From contig CANSDP010000005.1 of NCBI GenBank assembly GCA_947645675.1, forward strand, positions 1 to 64,000: a stretch of 64,000 nt of DNA. The letters are read 5' to 3'. Under the pieces are notes generated by a model. The model was given only the letters and a program-made list of their open reading frames with translations, did no database searches and was not told the DNA's origin. Below are positions 21,742 to 30,130 of the stretch, one piece after another. A program made the translations under genes and the position numbers. The DNA comes from an uncultured Bacillota bacterium. GTDB taxonomy: Bacteria; Bacillota; Clostridia; Oscillospirales; Oscillospiraceae. Position 1 is the stretch's first letter; each line of letters starts with the position of its first letter.

Positions 21742-23277
21742 TTGTCTGAAAAAATGCTGTCCGCCGGGCGAGGGGCGGTGTTTCTGACGGCGCTGAGCGC
21801 TATTTCTCAGGTGCTGGGGTTCTTCTACCGGGTGGTGCTGTCCCGTCTGGTGGGGGCGGAGGTGATGGGGCTGTATCAGCTGGTGATGCCGGCCTATTCG
21901 GTGATTCTGTCCCTCACCGCCGTGGGGGTGACCTCGGCCTGCTCCAATCTCACCTCCCAGCACTTGGCTCTGGGCAGCCGCAGAGCGGCGGACCAGACGG
22001 TGGCCACCTCGCTGAGGCTGTTTTTCCTCCTGCTGCTCCCGGTGGGGACGGCGGTGATCTTGGGGTCGGACGCCATCTCCGTCTATCTCCTGGGGGACGC
22101 CCGGACCCAGCTGGGACTGATTCTGCTGGTCCCCTGCGTGGCCCTCACCGGGGTGGAAAACATCCACAAGCACTTTTTCTATGGCTCTGGAGTGGTCCGG
22201 CCCCCCGCCGTGGTGGAGCTGCTGGAGCAGTTTGTCCGCACCCTCGCGGTGATCGCCCTGTTGGTCCTGTTCCTGCCCCAGTACCCCGAGCGGGTGGTGG
22301 GCCTCATTGTGGGAGGGATGGTCATCTGCGAGGTGTTTTCCGCCGTCACGCTGGTGGTCCTCTACCGTCGGCGGATGGGGCGGCGGACCCTCACCGGCCG
22401 GACGGAGGAGGGCAGGGTGCGCCGCCGGCGCATTCTGTCCATCGCCCTGCCGGTGGGGTTCAACGCCCTGCTGGGCAATCTGCTGGGGGCGGCAAACTCC
22501 GCCCTCATTCCCCAAAAGCTGGTGGAGGGGGGCGTGGACCGGTCGGAGGCTATGTCCCAGTTTGGGGTGGTGTGCGGTATGACCCTGCCCATGCTGTCCC
22601 TGCCCATCGTATTTCTGGGGGCGCTGAATCTGGTGCTGGTGCCCCGGCTGGCCCGGGCCCAGGCCCTGGACCGGCCCGGGCAGGCGCGCCGGCTGGTCTC
22701 TCAGGCGGTGTCGGCGGTGGCCCTGCTCACCCTGCCCTCCATGGCCCTGATGGTGGTGGTGGGCCCCGACCTGGGCAGGGCTATGTTCCACCAGGAGGGG
22801 GTGGGGGAGTTTCTGATCCCCCTGGCCTGCGTGATGGCGATGAGCTGTTTCTGCTCGGTGCTGTGCGCCTCTCTCAACGGGGTGGGGCGGCAGCGGACGG
22901 TGGCGGCTATCTCCCTGCTGGGCGGGGTAGTGCAGCTGGGGTTCACCCTGGCCCTGGTCCCCCTGCCCGGGGTGGGGATGGGGGGATATGTGGCCGGGGC
23001 CGTGGTGTCCACCGCCCTGGAGCTGGGGCTGTGCCTGCGGCAGCTGGCCCGGTCCGTTGGGCTGAAAATCCAGCCCTTCCAGTGGCTCACCGCCCCCGGG
23101 CTTGCCGCTCTGCTGGCCGGACTGACGGGAAATCTGCTCTTCCGCGTCCTCAAGGACAGCGGCCTGGACCCCGTCCCCGCCGGACTGTCCACTCTGGTCT
23201 TTTTCCTGGTGCTCTACCTCGCCGCCCTCCAGGCCCAGGGCGTCCAGGCCAGGGAGGTACTGAGGCTGGATTGGTGA
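21742..23277 (+). CDS. SpoVB-like polysaccharide/lipid flippase
   Basis: This 511-residue protein has about 14 membrane helices and belongs to the MATE-like polysaccharide export family (MOP). It begins AVFLTALSAISQVLGFFYRVVLSRLVGAE-like, typical of SpoVB/MurJ-type Firmicute proteins. These move lipid-linked precursors across the membrane; SpoVB acts in spore cortex formation. The first usable start with a Shine-Dalgarno is TTG 21742 behind AGGAGGGGAGGGGA. It could equally be a vegetative lipid II or wall-polymer flippase. Confidence 0.8.
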   Translation: MSEKMLSAGRGAVFLTALSAISQVLGFFYRVVLSRLVGAEVMGLYQLVMPAYSVILSLTAVGVTSACSNLTSQHLALGSRRAADQTVATSLRLFFLLLLPVGTAVILGSDAISVYLLGDARTQLGLILLVPCVALTGVENIHKHFFYGSGVVRPPAVVELLEQFVRTLAVIALLVLFLPQYPERVVGLIVGGMVICEVFSAVTLVVLYRRRMGRRTLTGRTEEGRVRRRRILSIALPVGFNALLGNLLGAANSALIPQKLVEGGVDRSEAMSQFGVVCGMTLPMLSLPIVFLGALNLVLVPRLARAQALDRPGQARRLVSQAVSAVALLTLPSMALMVVVGPDLGRAMFHQEGVGEFLIPLACVMAMSCFCSVLCASLNGVGRQRTVAAISLLGGVVQLGFTLALVPLPGVGMGGYVAGAVVSTALELGLCLRQLARSVGLKIQPFQWLTAPGLAALLAGLTGNLLFRVLKDSGLDPVPAGLSTLVFFLVLYLAALQAQGVQAREVLRLDW

Positions 23278-23280
23278 ACA

Positions 23281-23308
23281 AAAAAGGACGGCTTTTGCCG
23301 TCCTTTTT
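23281..23308. terminator. Bidirectional terminator
   Basis: AAAAAGGACGGC (23281-23292) pairs with GCCGTCCTTTTT (23297-23308), between the flippase and a convergent small gene. Confidence 0.85.
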
Positions 23309-23480
23309 ACTCGTCAAGGGATATTTTTCCGTATTCCTTCTTGTACTCCGCTACCCGCCGTTTCAAATACTGCTCGATTTCCTTGTTGGCTGAGCGGCCT
23401 TCTGAATCTGCGATGTACCGAAATTTCTGGAACAAGAGCCGGTCAACACGCAATGTATATCGTAAAAGTTTGTCATCCAT
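23307..23480 (-). CDS. Ribbon-helix-helix DNA-binding protein (Arc/CopG-like)
   Basis: This 57-residue protein has the short RHH layout: a beta strand LLRYTLRVDRLLF, then helices KFRYIADSEGRSANKEIEQYL. RHH proteins bind DNA as dimers through the paired strands. The start is ATG 23480 behind GAGGTG. It follows a 61-codon gene by 11 bp in the same direction, so the two form a mini-operon. No toxin-like partner is evident, so I would not call it a toxin-antitoxin pair. Confidence 0.65.
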   Translation of the reverse strand: MDDKLLRYTLRVDRLLFQKFRYIADSEGRSANKEIEQYLKRRVAEYKKEYGKISLDE

Positions 23481-23491
23481 GATTTGCACCT

Positions 23492-23677
23492 CTAACTGAT
23501 CCGGTCCGCGATGCGGTCGATTTTGTGCTGGAGGTGTTCCAGAACAATTTGCAGATTGGGGCGGTTGATCTCGCCGTCACCGGCGGACAGCTCCGCCAGC
23601 ATAAGCATTTGATGAAGGATGCGGTCGATCTCGTCCAGCGCGGCGAGGACTTCCTGGCTCAGCGTGAGTTCCTCCAT
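23492..23677 (-). CDS. Small helical protein paired with the RHH gene
   Basis: A 61-residue, Leu/Ile/Glu-rich protein likely to form two long helices (EVLAALDEIDRILHQMLMLA; NLQIVLEHLQHKIDRIADRI). A Shine-Dalgarno-like GGGGGAA precedes the ATG. Nothing in the sequence indicates a function. Its position directly ahead of an RHH regulator suggests the two are used together. Confidence 0.5.
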   Translation of the reverse strand: MEELTLSQEVLAALDEIDRILHQMLMLAELSAGDGEINRPNLQIVLEHLQHKIDRIADRIS

Positions 23678-23742
23678 TGGACATTCCCCCTTTGCCTACA
23701 GCATATCACAGCGAGGCGGGGAATTCAATGGAAAACATTGAA

Positions 23743-23769
23743 TTAGCACTCGAGTGATGTGAGTGCTAA
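23743..23769. promoter_or_regulatory. CIRCE operator (HrcA-binding site) upstream of clpB
   Basis: An exact match to the CIRCE consensus: TTAGCACTC, nine bases, GAGTGCTAA. It lies 87 bases before the clpB start, so clpB is expected to be repressed by HrcA and induced by heat shock. Confidence 0.95.
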
Positions 23770-23855
23770 AAATTCACACTCTGTTCATGAAATCTCCGGC
23801 GGGCTGGCCTATACTACAAGCATACCGCAGGCTATTCCTGAAAGGAGTGTTATCT

Positions 23856-26450
23856 ATGAACATGAATCAATTCACCCAAAAATCCCTGGCCGCCATTCAG
23901 GGGGCGCAGGACATCGCCCTGGAGCATGGCAACCAGCAAATCGAGCAGCCCCATCTGCTGCTGGCCCTGGTGGGGGACGGGGAGGGCTTCATCCCCCAGC
24001 TCCTCACCGCTGTGGGCATGACCGTCCCCAGCTTTGAGGCGGCGGTGAGGGCCGAGGTGGACAAGCTGCCCAAGGTGTCTGGCTCAGGCCGGGAGGCGGG
24101 CACGGTATATGTCTCCCAGGACGTGGACCGGGCCCTCCAGGGGGCCGGGCAGGAGGCCCAGGCCATGAAGGACGAATATATCTCGGTGGAACACATCCTC
24201 CTGGGTTTGCTGGCCCACCCCAACGCCGCCCTGAAGGAGCTGTTCCGCACTTACCGCCTGGACAAGGAGAAGGTGATGCAGGCCCTGGCCCAGGTGCGGG
24301 GGAGCCAGCGGGTCACCTCCGACAACCCAGAGGAGACCTACAACGCCCTGAAAAAATACGGCTCCGACCTGGTGGAGCGGGCCCGTCACAACAAGCTGGA
24401 CCCGGTGATTGGCCGGGACGACGAAATTCGGAATGTCATCCGGATTCTGAGCCGCAAGACCAAGAATAACCCCGTCCTCATCGGTGAGCCCGGCGTGGGC
24501 AAGACGGCCATCGCCGAGGGGCTGGCCCAGCGGATTGTCAAAGGGGACGTGCCCGCCTCCCTGAAAGACAAGACCATCTTCGCCCTGGACATGGGGGCCC
24601 TCATCGCCGGAGCCAAGTACCGCGGCGAGTTTGAAGAGCGGCTGAAGGCCGTCCTCAACGAGGTGAAGAAGTCGGAGGGGCGGATCATCCTCTTCATTGA
24701 CGAGCTCCACACCATTGTGGGTGCGGGCAAGACCGAGGGCTCCATGGACGCGGGCAACCTGTTAAAACCCCTTCTCGCCCGGGGGGAGCTGCACTGCATC
24801 GGGGCCACCACCTTAAACGAGTACCGGCAGTATATCGAGAAGGACGCCGCCCTGGAGCGGCGGTTCCAGCCCGTGATGGTCAACGAGCCCAGCGTAGAGG
24901 ACGCCATTGCCATCCTCCGGGGCTTGAAGGAGCGGTATGAGGTGTACCACGGGGTAAAGATCACCGACGGGGCTATCATCGCCGCCGCCACCCTGTCCAA
25001 CCGCTATATCTCCGACCGGTTTTTGCCCGACAAGGCCATCGACCTGGTGGACGAGGCCTGCGCCATGATCCGCACGGAGATGGACTCCATGCCCACCGAG
25101 CTGGATATCATCCAGCGGAAGATCATCCAGCACGAAATCGAGGAGGCCGCGCTGAAAAAGGAGACCGACAAGCTGTCACAGGAGCATCTGGCCGAGATCC
25201 AGCGGGAGCTGTCCGACATGCGGGACGACTTCAACGCCAAAAAGGCCCAGTGGGACAACGAGAAGGGGGCCATCGGCAAGGTACAGAGGCTCCGGGAGGA
25301 GCTGGAGGAGGCCAACGCCGCCCTGGAGAAGGCCCAGCGGGAGTACGACCTGGAGAAGGCCGCCGAGCTGCAATATGGCCGCATCCCCGAGCTGAAAAAG
25401 GCCCTGGAGGCCGAGGAGCACATTGCCAGCGAGAGCAAGGCCCGCTCCCTCCTCCGGGACAAGGTGACCGAGGAGGAGATTGCCCGCATCATTGAGCGGT
25501 GGACCGGCATCCCCGTGGCCCGCTTGATGGAGGGGGAGCGGGAAAAGCTGCTCCACCTGGAGGACATCCTCCACAAACGAGTGGTGGGCCAGGACGAGGC
25601 CGTCCGCCTGGTGAGCGAGGCCATTCTCCGCTCCCGGGCGGGCATTGCCGACCCGGATAAGCCCATCGGCTCCTTCCTCTTCCTGGGCCCCACCGGCGTG
25701 GGCAAGACCGAATTAGCGAAAACCCTGGCCGAGGCCCTGTTTGACTCCGAACGCAACCTGGTGCGCATCGACATGAGCGAGTATATGGAAAAATTCTCTG
25801 TCTCCCGGCTCATCGGGGCCCCTCCGGGGTACGTGGGCTATGAGGAGGGGGGCCAGCTCACCGAGGCGGTGCGGCGCAAGCCCTACAGCGTCGTCCTCTT
25901 CGACGAGGTGGAGAAGGCCCACCCGGACGTGTTCAATGTATTACTTCAGGTATTGGACGATGGCCGTATTACAGACAGTCAAGGCCGGACGGTGGACTTT
26001 AAAAACACCATCCTGATTTTGACCTCCAACCTGGGCAGCCAGGCCCTCCTGGACGGCATCACCGAGGACGGGGAAATCAGCGAGGAGGCCCGGGAACAGG
26101 TGAGCGAGCTGCTGCGCCGGTCCTTCCGGCCCGAGTTTTTGAACCGGCTGGACGAGATCGTGTTCTACAAGCCGCTGACCCGGGAGAACGTCACCCACAT
26201 CATTGATCTGCTGATGGACGGCCTGAACCGGCGGCTGGCGGATAAGCAGCTTTCCGTCACCCTCACCCCCGCCGCCAAGGAGCACATCATCGAGGCGGCC
26301 TACGACCCCATCTACGGGGCCCGGCCCCTGCGGCGGTATCTCCAGCACACGGTGGAGACCCTGATCGGCCGGAAAATCGTCGCCGGACAGGCGGAGCCCG
26401 GTCAGGCCCTGACGGTGGACGCGGAGGACGGGGAACTGACGGTGAGGTAA
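23856..26450 (+). CDS. clpB: ClpB disaggregase
   Basis: This 864-residue Hsp100 chaperone pulls polypeptides out of aggregates with DnaK. It has an N-terminal Clp domain ([20 protein letters not shown] and a second repeat near residue 85), AAA1 with GEPGVGKT and [12 protein letters not shown], and the long coiled-coil middle domain that separates ClpB from ClpA/ClpC. AAA2 carries GPTGVGKT and [12 protein letters not shown]. No ClpP-binding IGF/IGL loop was noticed. ATG 23856 has AAAGGAG; the longer frame reads back into the CIRCE region. The CIRCE site marks it as a class I heat-shock gene. Confidence 0.95.
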   Translation: MNMNQFTQKSLAAIQGAQDIALEHGNQQIEQPHLLLALVGDGEGFIPQLLTAVGMTVPSFEAAVRAEVDKLPKVSGSGREAGTVYVSQDVDRALQGAGQEAQAMKDEYISVEHILLGLLAHPNAALKELFRTYRLDKEKVMQALAQVRGSQRVTSDNPEETYNALKKYGSDLVERARHNKLDPVIGRDDEIRNVIRILSRKTKNNPVLIGEPGVGKTAIAEGLAQRIVKGDVPASLKDKTIFALDMGALIAGAKYRGEFEERLKAVLNEVKKSEGRIILFIDELHTIVGAGKTEGSMDAGNLLKPLLARGELHCIGATTLNEYRQYIEKDAALERRFQPVMVNEPSVEDAIAILRGLKERYEVYHGVKITDGAIIAAATLSNRYISDRFLPDKAIDLVDEACAMIRTEMDSMPTELDIIQRKIIQHEIEEAALKKETDKLSQEHLAEIQRELSDMRDDFNAKKAQWDNEKGAIGKVQRLREELEEANAALEKAQREYDLEKAAELQYGRIPELKKALEAEEHIASESKARSLLRDKVTEEEIARIIERWTGIPVARLMEGEREKLLHLEDILHKRVVGQDEAVRLVSEAILRSRAGIADPDKPIGSFLFLGPTGVGKTELAKTLAEALFDSERNLVRIDMSEYMEKFSVSRLIGAPPGYVGYEEGGQLTEAVRRKPYSVVLFDEVEKAHPDVFNVLLQVLDDGRITDSQGRTVDFKNTILILTSNLGSQALLDGITEDGEISEEAREQVSELLRRSFRPEFLNRLDEIVFYKPLTRENVTHIIDLLMDGLNRRLADKQLSVTLTPAAKEHIIEAAYDPIYGARPLRRYLQHTVETLIGRKIVAGQAEPGQALTVDAEDGELTVR

Positions 26451-26473
26451 ACGGTTTTTTGGTAAAAGTGTCA

Positions 26474-26502
26474 TTGACATAAAAATTTCTTTCCCTTATA
26501 AT
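26474..26502 (+). promoter_or_regulatory. Perfect consensus promoter of the MATE gene
   Basis: TTGACA (26474-26479), 17-bp spacer, TATAAT (26497-26502). Confidence 0.85.
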
Positions 26503-26542
26503 GGGTTCTTGCGCAAAAAAGAACGAAAAGGGGGAGGATTTG

Positions 26543-27925
26543 GTGGCACAGCCAACAAATGAAAACAAAATGGGCGTTATGCCCGAAAACAAGCTTCTGC
26601 TGAACATGGCGCTGCCTATGATTATGTCCATGCTGGTCCAGGCCTGCTATAACATTGTGGACAGCTTTTTTGTCTCCAAGCTCAGCGAGGACGCGCTGAA
26701 CGCGGTGTCGCTGGCCTTTCCGGTGCAGAATCTGATGATCGCTGTGGCGGTGGGCACCGGAGTGGGCATCAACGCTCTCCTGTCCCGGAGCCTGGGCCAG
26801 AAGGACCAGAAGCGGGTCAACAGCACCGCTATGAACGGCCTGATGCTGGAGATGGTCAGCGGCCTGGTGTTCACCATCCTGGGCCTGACCTGCGCCCGGA
26901 TGTTCTATACCGTCCAGACCGACATCCCCGGCATCATCCGCTACGGTACCGACTATTTGACCATCATCGCCGGGTGCAGCATGGGTATATTCGTCTCGGT
27001 AGCCAGCGAACGGCTGGTACAGGCCACCGGGCGGACGGTGTACGCCATGGTGATTCAGGGCACGGGCTCGGTCATCAACCTGATTCTGGACCCCCTCTTG
27101 ATTTTTGGCCTCTTCGGCTTCCCCAGGCTGGAGGTGGCGGGGGCCGCCGTAGCCACCGTGGCCGGGCAGATCGTCGGCGGGATGGTGGGGCTCTTCCTGT
27201 GCCTCACCCGCAACCCGGAGATTCAGATGTCCCTCAAGGGGATGCGCCCTGACCGGGAGACCATCCAGGGCATCTACAGCGTGGGCCTGCCCTCCATCAT
27301 TATGCAGTCCATCGGCTCGGTGATGGTGTTCGGCATGAACCAGATTTTGATCGCCTTCACCTCCACCGCCACGGCGGTTTTCGGCATCTACTTCAAGCTC
27401 CAGTCCTTTATTTTCATGCCCATCTTCGGTCTGACCAACGGCGTGGTACCCATTGTGGCCTATAACTACGGGGCCCGCAAGCCGGAGCGGATTATCAAGA
27501 CCATCAAGCTGAGCATGGCCTACGCCATCGGAATCATGACCGTCGGGCTGGCCCTGTTCCAGCTGTTCCCCGATGTGTTCCTCGGCCTGTTCTCGGCGGA
27601 GGGAGAGGACCCCGCCGCCCTGCTTTCCATCGGTGTGCCCGCCCTGCGGACCATCTCCTACTGCTTCGTCGCCGCCGGCTTCGGCATTGTGGGCTCCTCG
27701 GTCTTTCAGGCCCTGGGCCACGGGGGGCTGTCGCTGGCGGTGTCGGTGGTGCGTCAGCTGGTGTTCCTCCTGCCCTCGGCCTTCCTGCTGGCCCGGACCA
27801 CCGGCAGTCTGGACGCCGTGTGGTGGTCCTTCCCATTCGCGGAAATTTTCTCCATGATCTTGAGCGCCCTGTTCCTCTACAAGGTCTATCAAAAGGAGAT
27901 CGCCCCGCTGAAAAATCCAATGTAA
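26543..27925 (+). CDS. MATE family efflux transporter
   Basis: This 460-residue protein has about 12 membrane helices in two six-helix halves and is a multidrug and toxin extrusion antiporter. Family features include PMIMSMLVQACYNIVDSFFV at helix 1, GTGVGINALLSRSLGQKD, and the second-half LTNGVVPIVAYNYGARK. It probably exports cationic or aromatic compounds using a Na+ or H+ gradient; the substrate is unknown. GTG 26543 is favoured, six bases after GGGGGAGGA; a TTG one codon earlier is too close. It is a single-gene unit with its own promoter and terminator. Confidence 0.87.
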   Translation: MAQPTNENKMGVMPENKLLLNMALPMIMSMLVQACYNIVDSFFVSKLSEDALNAVSLAFPVQNLMIAVAVGTGVGINALLSRSLGQKDQKRVNSTAMNGLMLEMVSGLVFTILGLTCARMFYTVQTDIPGIIRYGTDYLTIIAGCSMGIFVSVASERLVQATGRTVYAMVIQGTGSVINLILDPLLIFGLFGFPRLEVAGAAVATVAGQIVGGMVGLFLCLTRNPEIQMSLKGMRPDRETIQGIYSVGLPSIIMQSIGSVMVFGMNQILIAFTSTATAVFGIYFKLQSFIFMPIFGLTNGVVPIVAYNYGARKPERIIKTIKLSMAYAIGIMTVGLALFQLFPDVFLGLFSAEGEDPAALLSIGVPALRTISYCFVAAGFGIVGSSVFQALGHGGLSLAVSVVRQLVFLLPSAFLLARTTGSLDAVWWSFPFAEIFSMILSALFLYKVYQKEIAPLKNPM

Positions 27926-27930
27926 GCAAG

Positions 27931-27965
27931 AGCCGGCCCTGTCCATTGGACAGGGCCAGGCTTTT
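27931..27965. terminator. Terminator between the MATE gene and folA
   Basis: GGCCCTGTCC (27935-27944) pairs with 27948-27957 around ATT, extended by AGCC/GGCT, then CTTTT. It also overlaps the end of the convergent folA. Confidence 0.8.
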
Positions 27966-28443
27966 ACTGTCTGCGATAGGTCACGTAGCGGAAGTGGAGG
28001 CCGTTTTCCTCCTGGGGCTCGCTCTCCTCCTCCACCCGCCACTGGGGACGGGCGTCCAGGTCGGGGAACCAGCAGTCGGCCTCCGGGAAGGCCCGGCCGA
28101 TTTTGGTCACGTAGGCGGTGCCGCACCGGTCCAGCAGAGCGTGATATACCGAGGCCCCGCCCAGCACAAAGGCGTCCTCCGGGGCGGCGGCTAGCAGGCT
28201 GTCCAGGTCGGAAAAGACCTCCGCCCCCTGGGGGACAAAGCCGGGGGTCCGGGAGAGAATCAGGTTCCGCCGGCCCTTCAGGGGTCGTCTCCCCGGGAAG
28301 GTAGCCAGGGTCTTCCGGCCCAAAATCACCGTATGCCCGGTGGTCAGGGCCTTGAAGCGCTTCAGGTCCGCTGAGATATAGACAAGCTGGTCACCATCCC
28401 TCCCGATGGCCCAGTTTTTATCGACAGCGACGATCAGGTTCAT
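27964..28443 (-). CDS. folA: Dihydrofolate reductase
   Basis: This 159-residue enzyme reduces dihydrofolate with NADPH. N-terminal VAVDKNWAIGRDG and the nucleotide-site segments GHTVILGRKTLATFPGRRPL and AFVLGGASVYHALLD are all present. It is the second gene after thyA on the same strand (30-bp gap). This is the logical order, since thymidylate synthase generates the dihydrofolate that this enzyme recycles. Confidence 0.93.
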   Translation of the reverse strand: MNLIVAVDKNWAIGRDGDQLVYISADLKRFKALTTGHTVILGRKTLATFPGRRPLKGRRNLILSRTPGFVPQGAEVFSDLDSLLAAAPEDAFVLGGASVYHALLDRCGTAYVTKIGRAFPEADCWFPDLDARPQWRVEEESEPQEENGLHFRYVTYRRQ

Positions 28444-28473
28444 AGCAAATCTCCGTTCTATAGGGTATAGCGC

Positions 28474-29304
28474 CTATACGGCCACCGGAATCTTTCCGTC
28501 CAGCGGGTGGGCATGGTAGCCCTCCAGGCTTACGCTGGCGGGGGTGAAGTCGTAAAAGTCGGTGATGGACTTGTCCAGGCTGAATTTGGGGGCGCCGAAG
28601 GGGGCGCGGGCGATGAGCTCCTCCACCACGGGGACGTGGCGGTCGTAGATGTGGCAGTCGGCGATGACGTGGACCAGCTCGCCGGCCTCAAAGCCCGTCA
28701 CCTGGGCGATCATGTGGAGCAGCACGGCGTACTGCATCACGTTCCAGCCGTTGGCGGTGAGCATGTCCTGGGAGCGCTGGTTCAAAATACCGTTGAGGAT
28801 GTTCCCGGAGACGTTGAAGGTCATGGAGTAGGCGCAGGGGTAGAGGGCCATCTCGCTGAGGTCGTGGTGGTTATACATCGTGGCCAGGATGCGCCGGGAG
28901 GCTGGGTCGTGCTTCAGGTCCCAGAGTATTTTGTCCACCTGGTCCATGTCCCCCTGGGGGTAGCGGTGCTTTACCCCCAGCTGATAACCGTAGGCCTTGC
29001 CGATGGAGCCGGACTCGTCCGCCCAGGCGTCCCAGACGTGGCTGTTCAGGTCGCGGATGTTGTTGGACTTCTTCTGCCAAATCCACAGCAGCTCGTCCAC
29101 CGCCGACTTGATATACTGCTTCCGGACGGTGAGTATGGGAAATTCCTTCCGCAGGTCGTAGCGGTTGACCACCCCGAAGAGCTTGACAGTGTGGGCGGGC
29201 GTCCCATCCTCCCACCGGGGGCGGACCTCCCGGCCGGTGTCCCACACCCCCCTGGACAGAATGTCCTTGCAGTTTTGAATGAATACCTGGTCGGCGTAGC
29301 TCAT
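28474..29304 (-). CDS. thyA: Thymidylate synthase
   Basis: This 276-residue ThyA makes dTMP from dUMP and methylene-tetrahydrofolate. The catalytic cysteine is Cys157 in ALYPCAYSMTF, followed by the substrate-binding QRSQDMLTANGWN (family QRSxDxxxGxPFN region) and HIYDRHVP. ATG 29304 was chosen by alignment to the family N-terminus and a GAGAGGAA upstream; the open frame extends 43 codons back through the promoter. It is co-transcribed with folA. Confidence 0.93.
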   Translation of the reverse strand: MSYADQVFIQNCKDILSRGVWDTGREVRPRWEDGTPAHTVKLFGVVNRYDLRKEFPILTVRKQYIKSAVDELLWIWQKKSNNIRDLNSHVWDAWADESGSIGKAYGYQLGVKHRYPQGDMDQVDKILWDLKHDPASRRILATMYNHHDLSEMALYPCAYSMTFNVSGNILNGILNQRSQDMLTANGWNVMQYAVLLHMIAQVTGFEAGELVHVIADCHIYDRHVPVVEELIARAPFGAPKFSLDKSITDFYDFTPASVSLEGYHAHPLDGKIPVAV

Positions 29305-29338
29305 GGCGAGATGTTCCTCTCTGTATTTTAATAGGTCT

Positions 29339-29367
29339 ATCTTAGCATAAAAATCTACAGGAAACAA
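29339..29367 (-). promoter_or_regulatory. Promoter of thyA-folA
   Basis: On the minus strand TTGTTT (29362-29367), 17-bp spacer, TAAGAT (29339-29344). Confidence 0.55.
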
Positions 29368-29390
29368 GCCCCTGTCCGGCGGACAGGGGC
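29368..29390. terminator. GC-rich hairpin upstream of thyA
   Basis: GCCCCTGTCC (29368-29377) pairs with 29381-29390 around GGC. It lies between the thyA promoter and the toxin promoter and could insulate the two units. Confidence 0.45.
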
Positions 29391-29403
29391 CTGCGTGCGG
29401 AGC

Positions 29404-29433
29404 TTGACAAAATATCCCGCTCTGCGGTATCAT
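29404..29433 (+). promoter_or_regulatory. Promoter of the type I toxin mRNA
   Basis: TTGACA (29404-29409), 18-bp spacer, TATCAT (29428-29433). The mRNA would carry a leader of about 105 nt before the toxin ATG. Confidence 0.65.
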
Positions 29434-29519
29434 GATTTTGCCAAATCCTTATGGATAAGGCCGGAAGGGTTTATTGTCGCAAACGGCAGGTGGTTAGTCC
29501 CCATCCTAATGGGGGCCCT

Positions 29520-29539
29520 GTCCCCCGGAAAGGGGGGAC
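29520..29539 (+). promoter_or_regulatory. Hairpin hiding the toxin Shine-Dalgarno
   Basis: GTCCCCC (29520-29526) pairs with GGGGGAC (29533-29539). The right arm is also the Shine-Dalgarno of the toxin (GGGGGGA, five bases before ATG), so the folded mRNA should be translated poorly. Confidence 0.55.
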
Positions 29540-29543
29540 CGCT

Positions 29544-29630
29544 ATGGTTACATATGAGGAGCTTTTCGCTTACTCCCTTGTAATCCTCGGCGTTGTAGGT
29601 CTGTGCTATCAGATCTTCAAAAGGAAATGA
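29544..29630 (+). CDS. Holin-like/Fst-type type I toxin peptide
   Basis: This 28-residue peptide has a short polar start (MVTYEELFAYS), a membrane segment (LVILGVVGLCYQI) and a basic tail (FKRK). It has the size and design of the small holin-like toxins of Firmicutes. Its promoter, a long leader with sequestered Shine-Dalgarno, a shared bidirectional terminator and a convergent antisense promoter together match a type I toxin-antitoxin locus. Overexpressed peptides of this kind depolarise the membrane; the toxicity of this one is inferred. It lies between thyA and spoIIID. Confidence 0.7.
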   Translation: MVTYEELFAYSLVILGVVGLCYQIFKRK

Positions 29631-29703
29631 CCGCCCACTAGCCCCGGTGCGGTCATTTCTTGACTAATCTCTGGGACTAACCGCTTGTCACAGTATCCCT
29701 TCC
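29620..29703 (-). ncRNA. Antisense RNA antitoxin of the type I locus
   Basis: From a strong minus-strand promoter at 29710-29737 a short RNA would run toward the toxin gene and stop at the shared hairpin 29624-29659, overlapping the toxin mRNA 3' end. Near its 5' end it carries GGTTAGTCCC (complement of 29673-29682), also present in the toxin leader at 29492-29501. Shared repeats of this kind are the interaction sites in the Fst/par class. Confidence 0.65.
29624..29659. terminator. Bidirectional terminator shared by toxin and antitoxin RNAs
   Basis: A perfect 11-bp stem (29624-29634 with 29649-29659) with a 14-nt loop. It overlaps the last codons of the toxin, with T-rich tails on both strands. 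Confidence 0.7.
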
Positions 29704-29709
29704 GTTATT

Positions 29710-29737
29710 ATTATACCCCAAATATCCGGGCTGTCAA
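29710..29737 (-). promoter_or_regulatory. Antisense RNA promoter
   Basis: On the minus strand TTGACA (29732-29737), 16-bp spacer, TATAAT (29710-29715). It is stronger than the toxin promoter, as expected for an antitoxin RNA made in excess. Confidence 0.75.
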
Positions 29738-29741
29738 GGAA

Positions 29742-29761
29742 AAACTCCCCGTGGGGAGTTT
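29742..29761 (-). terminator. Terminator of spoIIID
   Basis: AAACTCCCC (29742-29750) pairs with GGGGAGTTT (29753-29761); on the minus strand it is followed by TTTTTCC. Confidence 0.7.
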
Positions 29762-29790
29762 CAGTGCTGCGGGCAGAGCCCGTGGTTTTT

Positions 29791-30027
29791 TTAAGCTCCT
29801 TTGTATTTCTTCCTGGTGGCGATGCCGCCCCGGATGTGGCGCTCAGCCTTGTTCTGCTCCAGGACCTCTTTTACCTGGAGGTAGAGCGTCCGGTTGAAGG
29901 TAGGCAGGCGCTCGGATAGATCCTTGTGTACCGAGCTCTTGCTGATCCCAAACTTTTGTGCCGCGGAGCGAACCGTCGCCCGGTTTTCCAGAATGTAGAG
30001 CGCCAGACGCTCGGCCCGTTCCTCCAT
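29791..30027 (-). CDS. spoIIID: Sporulation transcriptional regulator SpoIIID
   Basis: This 78-residue DNA-binding protein switches mother-cell gene expression during sporulation. The helix-turn-helix AAQKFGISKSSVHKDLSERL is nearly diagnostic, and the basic tail RHIRGGIATRKKYKG matches the second DNA contact of the family. Met 30027 has AAAGGAAAC upstream; the open frame adds 15 poorly conserved residues. The protein is slightly shorter than the B. subtilis one at the C-terminus. Confidence 0.92.
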   Translation of the reverse strand: MEERAERLALYILENRATVRSAAQKFGISKSSVHKDLSERLPTFNRTLYLQVKEVLEQNKAERHIRGGIATRKKYKGA

Positions 30028-30130
30028 GTTTCCTTTCAAAGCACAACACTCCCCGCCTCTTTCTGCTTCCATCCTATGCGGTCCTTCTGGGAGATATGAG
30101 CATAGATTGGACTGACGGGAGGCGGGGAGA

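Noticed and set aside
23307-23677. Toxin-antitoxin operon
   Set aside because: The RHH partner lacks any toxin family feature (no RelE, MazF, PIN or HigB pattern).
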